A stretch of 64,000 nucleotides of DNA, taken from assembly GCF_024707545.1 (NCBI RefSeq), contig NZ_CP062229.1, positions 1,426,001-1,490,000 of the forward strand. Direction: 5' to 3'. The notes below the pieces were generated by a model. It was not told where the DNA came from. It saw only the letters and a list, made by a program, of their open reading frames with translations, and ran no database searches. This DNA is from Mesorhizobium onobrychidis (GTDB taxonomy: Bacteria; Pseudomonadota; Alphaproteobacteria; Rhizobiales; Rhizobiaceae). Below, one piece after another: positions 60,714-64,000 of this stretch (positions are counted from its first letter, which is position 1; each line of letters starts with the position of its first letter). A program made the position numbers and the translations under genes.

Positions 60714-60969
60714 GGTTCTAAACCTTCAGTTCTCGGTCTGGCCAAACATTCGACCCGCGCCGGGTGGCGCGCGGTTTCGGTCAGGCGGCCTTATGGAAAA
60801 AGTTGGCGTTCCATAGTTGCATTTCGCCGATGCGTCAAGCTCCGGCTTGCGCGCGGGTGTGACGACGCCTTTCACATAAAGGCCGGAATTCAGCCTATAA
60901 GCGGTCGCACAAGGAGATACCAGGCCGGAGTTGTCCGCTTCCGCTGAAAATCGAGGATCAATCCCCGCC

Positions 60970-61758
60970 ATGCTTCGTTCGTCTCATGCTCTCCTTGCCT
61001 CGCTTGCCGTCGCGCTGCCGACGGCAACGTCTGCCGCCACGCAACAATCCTTCAAGGGCGAGTATACGGTGTCGATCCTCGGCCTCTCGGTGGCAAAGGC
61101 AACCTTTTCCAGCAGTTACGAAGGCGATACCTATTCGATCGACGGCAGCGTCTCCAGCGCCGGCCTCGCCACAATCTTCGACGACACACGTGGCACGATC
61201 TCGTCAAAAGGCAAGATTTCGGGCAAGCAATTGCAGCCGCAAGCGTTCCGCGCCGACTACAAGTCGGGCGAGAAGGCGTCGATGATCGATATCCAGTTCG
61301 CCAATGGCACTGTTACCGCGACGAAAGTCGTGCCTGCGCCGAAGAAGCGCAATCCCAAGAATTGGATACCGCTGGGCGCCAGCCATCTCGCGTCGGTGCT
61401 CGATCCGATGGCCGCCACCGTCATCCATGCCGATAGTCTCGACAAGGTCTGCGGGCGCACGGTGAAACTCTATGATGGCGAGATGCGCGCCAATCTGACG
61501 CTGACCTACGATTCGAAAGGCTCGACCTCGGTGCGCGGCTACAAGGGCGATACCGTCACCTGCAGGCTGGGCTTTGAGCCGGTGGCGGGTTACCGCAAGA
61601 ACCGCAAAGCTTTGACGTACCTGAAGGATCGCAGCCGCATCATGGTGACGTTTGCACCGGTTGGCCAAACCGGCGTATATGCGCCGATCCACGCCACGGT
61701 CGGTACGAAAATCGGCACCCTCACCGTCAGCGCGGAGCGGTTCGAAGCGACAGAATAG
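60970..61758 (+). CDS. DUF3108 periplasmic protein
   Basis: A 262-residue exported protein (signal ALLASLAVALPTATSAA). The sequence FKGEYTVSILGLSVAKATFS and the beta-rich repeats that follow fit the DUF3108 family, a lipoprotein-localisation-like or envelope fold of unknown role. Two cysteines (CGRTVKLYDG and TCRLGFEPV) may pair. ATG 60970 gives the signal peptide. It stands divergent from rpmB. Confidence 0.75.
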   Translation: MLRSSHALLASLAVALPTATSAATQQSFKGEYTVSILGLSVAKATFSSSYEGDTYSIDGSVSSAGLATIFDDTRGTISSKGKISGKQLQPQAFRADYKSGEKASMIDIQFANGTVTATKVVPAPKKRNPKNWIPLGASHLASVLDPMAATVIHADSLDKVCGRTVKLYDGEMRANLTLTYDSKGSTSVRGYKGDTVTCRLGFEPVAGYRKNRKALTYLKDRSRIMVTFAPVGQTGVYAPIHATVGTKIGTLTVSAERFEATE

Positions 61759-61786
61759 GCGCGATCGCGCGCCGCCGGAGACGGAC

Positions 61787-62674
61787 ATGGGGCGCGCTAC
61801 ACTGATCGGCTTCTCGGCGGTCGCCATGTGGGCGCTGCTGGCGCTGCTTACGGACGCTTCCGGCGAGGTGCCGCCGTTCCTGCTTTCAGCGATCACCTTC
61901 ACGATCGGCACCGGCGTCGGGCTCGTCGCGCGGCTGTTCATGCCGGCCGCCGCCACCCGGCAGAAGATACCGCCGCAAGTGTGGGTGATCGGCATTGCCG
62001 GCCTGTTCGGCTATCACTTCTTCTACTTCACTGCGCTGCGCAACGCGCCGGCGGTGGAGGCAAGCCTCATCGCCTATCTTTGGCCGCTGCTGATCGTGCT
62101 CGGATCCGCGCTGATGCCGGGCGAGCGGCTGGCCTGGAACCATGTCGTCGGCGCGCTGCTCGGCCTTGCCGGCACTTTCCTGATCGTCACCAAGGGCGGC
62201 GGGCTTGCCTTCGACGCACGCTATGCCTTCGGCTATGCGATGGCCGGCGTCTGCGCCGTGCTGTGGTCGTCCTATTCGCTGTTGTCGCGGCGCTTCCCGT
62301 CGGTGCCGACCAGCATCGTCACATGGTTCTGTGCGGCTACGGCAGCGCTTTCCCTTGTCTGCCATCTCATGCTGGAACAGACGGTGCTGCCTGTCGGTGC
62401 CGGCCAGTGGCTGGCCGTGCTCGGCCTCGGCCTGATGCCGGTGGGTGCGGCCTTCTACGCCTGGGATGTCGGCGTCAAGCGCGGCAACATCCAGGTGCTG
62501 GGCGCGGCGAGCTATGCCGCCCCGCTGCTGTCGACGCTGGTGCTGATATCGGCCGGTTTCGCCGAGCCGTCCCTGCGCATCCTCGCCGCCTGCGTGCTGA
62601 TCACCGGCGGGGCAGCGCTTGCGGCGAAATCGCTGTTCTTGCGCAAGCAGGCAACGAGCGAGGCCGAGGCATGA
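61787..62674 (+). CDS. DMT-superfamily exporter (YddG/EamA-like)
   Basis: A 295-residue ten-helix transporter with two EamA repeats; GYHFFYFTALRNAPAVEASL and YLWPLLIVLGSALMPGE match the YddG aromatic amino acid exporter group. The second repeat has WDVGVKRGNIQVLGAASYAA. The substrate is probably an amino acid or metabolite leaving the cell. GGAG precedes ATG 61787. The stop overlaps the next gene by 4 bp. Confidence 0.85.
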   Translation: MGRATLIGFSAVAMWALLALLTDASGEVPPFLLSAITFTIGTGVGLVARLFMPAAATRQKIPPQVWVIGIAGLFGYHFFYFTALRNAPAVEASLIAYLWPLLIVLGSALMPGERLAWNHVVGALLGLAGTFLIVTKGGGLAFDARYAFGYAMAGVCAVLWSSYSLLSRRFPSVPTSIVTWFCAATAALSLVCHLMLEQTVLPVGAGQWLAVLGLGLMPVGAAFYAWDVGVKRGNIQVLGAASYAAPLLSTLVLISAGFAEPSLRILAACVLITGGAALAAKSLFLRKQATSEAEA

Positions 62675-63342
62675 TGCCGTTTCCCGGCGGCATCGACGCC
62701 AACGCCAATGCGACGCTGCTGTTTTCGCTGGCGGCGGCGGTGATCTACGCCTTCACCATCGACATGCCGCCGAAGCTTGCGCGTTCTGCGGTCAAGACAC
62801 TGGCCGTGGCAATGCTTGGCGTGCTGGCATCGCTGCAGGGCGGTCCGTGGCTGCTCGTCGCGGCGCTGACGCTCAGCGCCATCGGCGACGCGTTGCTGTC
62901 ACGCGAGGGTGAAAAGGCTTTTCTCGGCGGGCTGGCCAGTTTTCTCGTTGCGCATGGGCTTTACATCGCGCTGTTCCTGCGCTTCGGCGACGGGATCGGG
63001 CTGCTGTCGGCCGAGCCGTGGCGCGCGGCGATTGCCATGGCAATGGCCGTGTTCGCGCTCGCCATGCTTTTTGCGCTCTGGCGCCGTGTCGGCCCCGCCT
63101 TGCGCCTTCCGGTCAGCGTCTATATCGCGGCAATCCTCGCCATGGCGATTTCAGCCCTCACCCTGAGCAATTTCTGGATCATCGGCGGCGCCGCGCTGTT
63201 CATGGCGTCCGACGGGCTGCTCGCCTCGGAAAAGTTCCTGCTAAGCGCCATCTCGCCGCACCGCGTCTGGACGCGCTATGCGGTCTGGATGCTGTATTAC
63301 GCCGCCCAGCTGGCGATCACGATGGGTTTCCTGCTGGGTTAG
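62671..63342 (+). CDS. YhhN/lysoplasmalogenase-family membrane protein
   Basis: A 223-residue polytopic protein with about eight helices. ALTLSAIGDALLSREGEKAF and AALFMASDGLLASEKFL carry the family's paired acidic residues, and the end WMLYYAAQLAITMGFL is typical. Eukaryotic relatives (TMEM86) are lysoplasmalogenases. It is coupled to the exporter gene by a 4-bp overlap and overlaps the convergent cupin gene by 26 bp. Confidence 0.82.
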   Translation: MMPFPGGIDANANATLLFSLAAAVIYAFTIDMPPKLARSAVKTLAVAMLGVLASLQGGPWLLVAALTLSAIGDALLSREGEKAFLGGLASFLVAHGLYIALFLRFGDGIGLLSAEPWRAAIAMAMAVFALAMLFALWRRVGPALRLPVSVYIAAILAMAISALTLSNFWIIGGAALFMASDGLLASEKFLLSAISPHRVWTRYAVWMLYYAAQLAITMGFLLG

Positions 63343-63757
63343 GCCTCCAACCCGGTGCTGCCAACTCGAAGGCGGCGAAATCGAAGCCTGGCGCCACGGT
63401 GCAGCCGACCAGCGTCCACTCGCCCAGGCTGCGTGCCGATTGCCACCAGCCTGCCGGCACGACGATCTGCGGCCGCTCGCCCGCCGCCAATGCCGTGCCG
63501 AGCACCTGCTCGATCACCGGCCCGTTTTCCCGATGCATCGACAGTGCCAACGGGGCGCCGGCATAGAAATGCCAGACCTCGGCCGCGTCCTTGACGCGGT
63601 GCCAGGCCGACACTTGCTCCTGCTCCAAAAGGAAATAGATCGCGGTCGAATGGCCGCGCGCGCCCTCCGCGCCATCGCGGAAGGTCTCGGCATACCAGCC
63701 GCCTTCCGGATGCGGTTTCAGGCCGAGCGTTGCGATGATTTCGGCGGAACTGGTCAT
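63317..63757 (-). CDS. DUF985 cupin protein
   Basis: A 146-residue cupin. LGLKPHPEGGWYAETFRD, then STAIYFLLEQEQVSAWHRVK and VVPAGWWQSARSLGEWTLVG, is the DUF985 (cupin_5) pattern, with possible metal residues His and Glu. The function is not established. ATG 63757 begins the homology; the frame opens at 63937. It lies 22 bp after the gloB stop. Confidence 0.85.
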   Translation of the reverse strand: MTSSAEIIATLGLKPHPEGGWYAETFRDGAEGARGHSTAIYFLLEQEQVSAWHRVKDAAEVWHFYAGAPLALSMHRENGPVIEQVLGTALAAGERPQIVVPAGWWQSARSLGEWTLVGCTVAPGFDFAAFELAAPGWRPNPAGNPS

Positions 63758-63779
63758 GATTTCCAGCACATCATGGTGC

Positions 63780-64000
63780 TCAGAAATTGTCCTTGCGTTT
63801 GCGAATTTCGGCGAACACTTCGGCGTCGGAGGCCTTCTCCATGCCGAGATGCTTGCGGATTGCCGGATCGTGCCAGCGCAGGAACGGATTGGTCGACAGT
63901 TCCTCGCCGATCGTGGTCGGCAGCGTCGGCTTGTCATCGGCGCGCAGCGTCTCGATTTTCGCAGCGCGCTCCTTCAACGCCGAATTGGTGGGGTCGACGG
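63780..64000 (-). CDS. gloB: Hydroxyacylglutathione hydrolase, C-terminal part
   Basis: The last 73 residues of a glyoxalase II; the start is beyond 64000. The visible end, [20 protein letters not shown] and then [20 protein letters not shown], matches the carboxy-terminal HAGH domain with its glutathione-contacting region. The enzyme hydrolyses S-lactoylglutathione in methylglyoxal detoxification. The metallo-beta-lactamase core is outside the window. Confidence 0.88.
   Translation of the reverse strand, partial: VDPTNSALKERAAKIETLRADDKPTLPTTIGEELSTNPFLRWHDPAIRKHLGMEKASDAEVFAEIRKRKDNF

Noticed and set aside
1..64000. CRISPR arrays and rRNA genes
   Set aside because: No regularly spaced direct repeats of 24-40 bp and no rRNA-like sequence were seen; the only short tandem array is the 21-bp coding repeat in aroB.

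Overview
The window is a high-GC alphaproteobacterial chromosome segment, most like Mesorhizobium or a close relative in the Rhizobiales. This rests on gene content and order (bolA, a J-domain gene, cobS and cobT in a row; accA next to xerD, divergent from aroK and aroB), a divergent Tad/Cpa pilus locus, several ABC sugar-uptake operons and rhizobial-type palindromic intergenic repeats. All family calls come from reading the translated sequence; no database search was run.

Region 1 (1-18796) is carbohydrate catabolism. A minus-strand operon (7018 down to 1) encodes a Tat-exported solute-binding protein, two permeases, two xylose-isomerase-like TIM-barrel proteins, a Gfo/Idh/MocA dehydrogenase, an alpha/beta hydrolase and a ribulose-phosphate-3-epimerase-like protein, but no ABC ATPase inside the window. 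Divergent from it are a second Gfo/Idh/MocA protein and an HSL-type esterase that meets a LacI-family regulator tail to tail. Next come a PfkB kinase and a GatZ/KbaZ-like protein with no GatY partner, which suggests a tagatose-6-phosphate route. A third, plus-strand unit holds a DapA-family aldolase, a GntR/FCD regulator and a complete four-gene sugar ABC transporter.

Region 2 (18994-22931) is mixed. It holds a ribbon-helix-helix protein, wreckage of a type I secretion operon (tolC start, ABC-ATPase end, hlyD with its middle missing), small membrane and SH3-like proteins and a YkuD L,D-transpeptidase. Region 3 (22915-34837) is the Tad/Flp pilus locus in two divergent arms: flp-cpaB-cpaC-lipoprotein-tadG-tadE-tadE-like-cpaE leftward and cpaF-tadB-tadC-tadD-cpaA rightward. 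A 531-bp control region with a full CtrA-type box separates them.

Region 4 (34838-39588) is accessory and decayed: an internally deleted sterol-desaturase remnant, an isoprenylcysteine-methyltransferase-like protein, a PAP2 phosphatase, a tRNA-Arg 3' remnant, a broken sunset-domain gene, an HNH nuclease, a J-domain/winged-helix protein and a group II intron maturase tail. It ends at an intact tRNA-Arg(CCU), so it looks like an eroded tRNA-borne island.

Region 5 (39589-64000) is mostly core: an M20 amidohydrolase, a DacF-type carboxypeptidase, a CobW-type GTPase, TusA-like and YkuD proteins, accA, xerD, aroK, aroB, a CorC-like protein without its usual membrane domain, a ThDP enzyme, bolA, cobS, cobT, rpmB, a YhhQ queuosine-precursor transporter with a candidate preQ1-I riboswitch, a DMT exporter, a YhhN protein, a DUF985 cupin and the end of gloB. 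Palindromic repeats sit at several gene ends and in some cases supply part of the stop codons.
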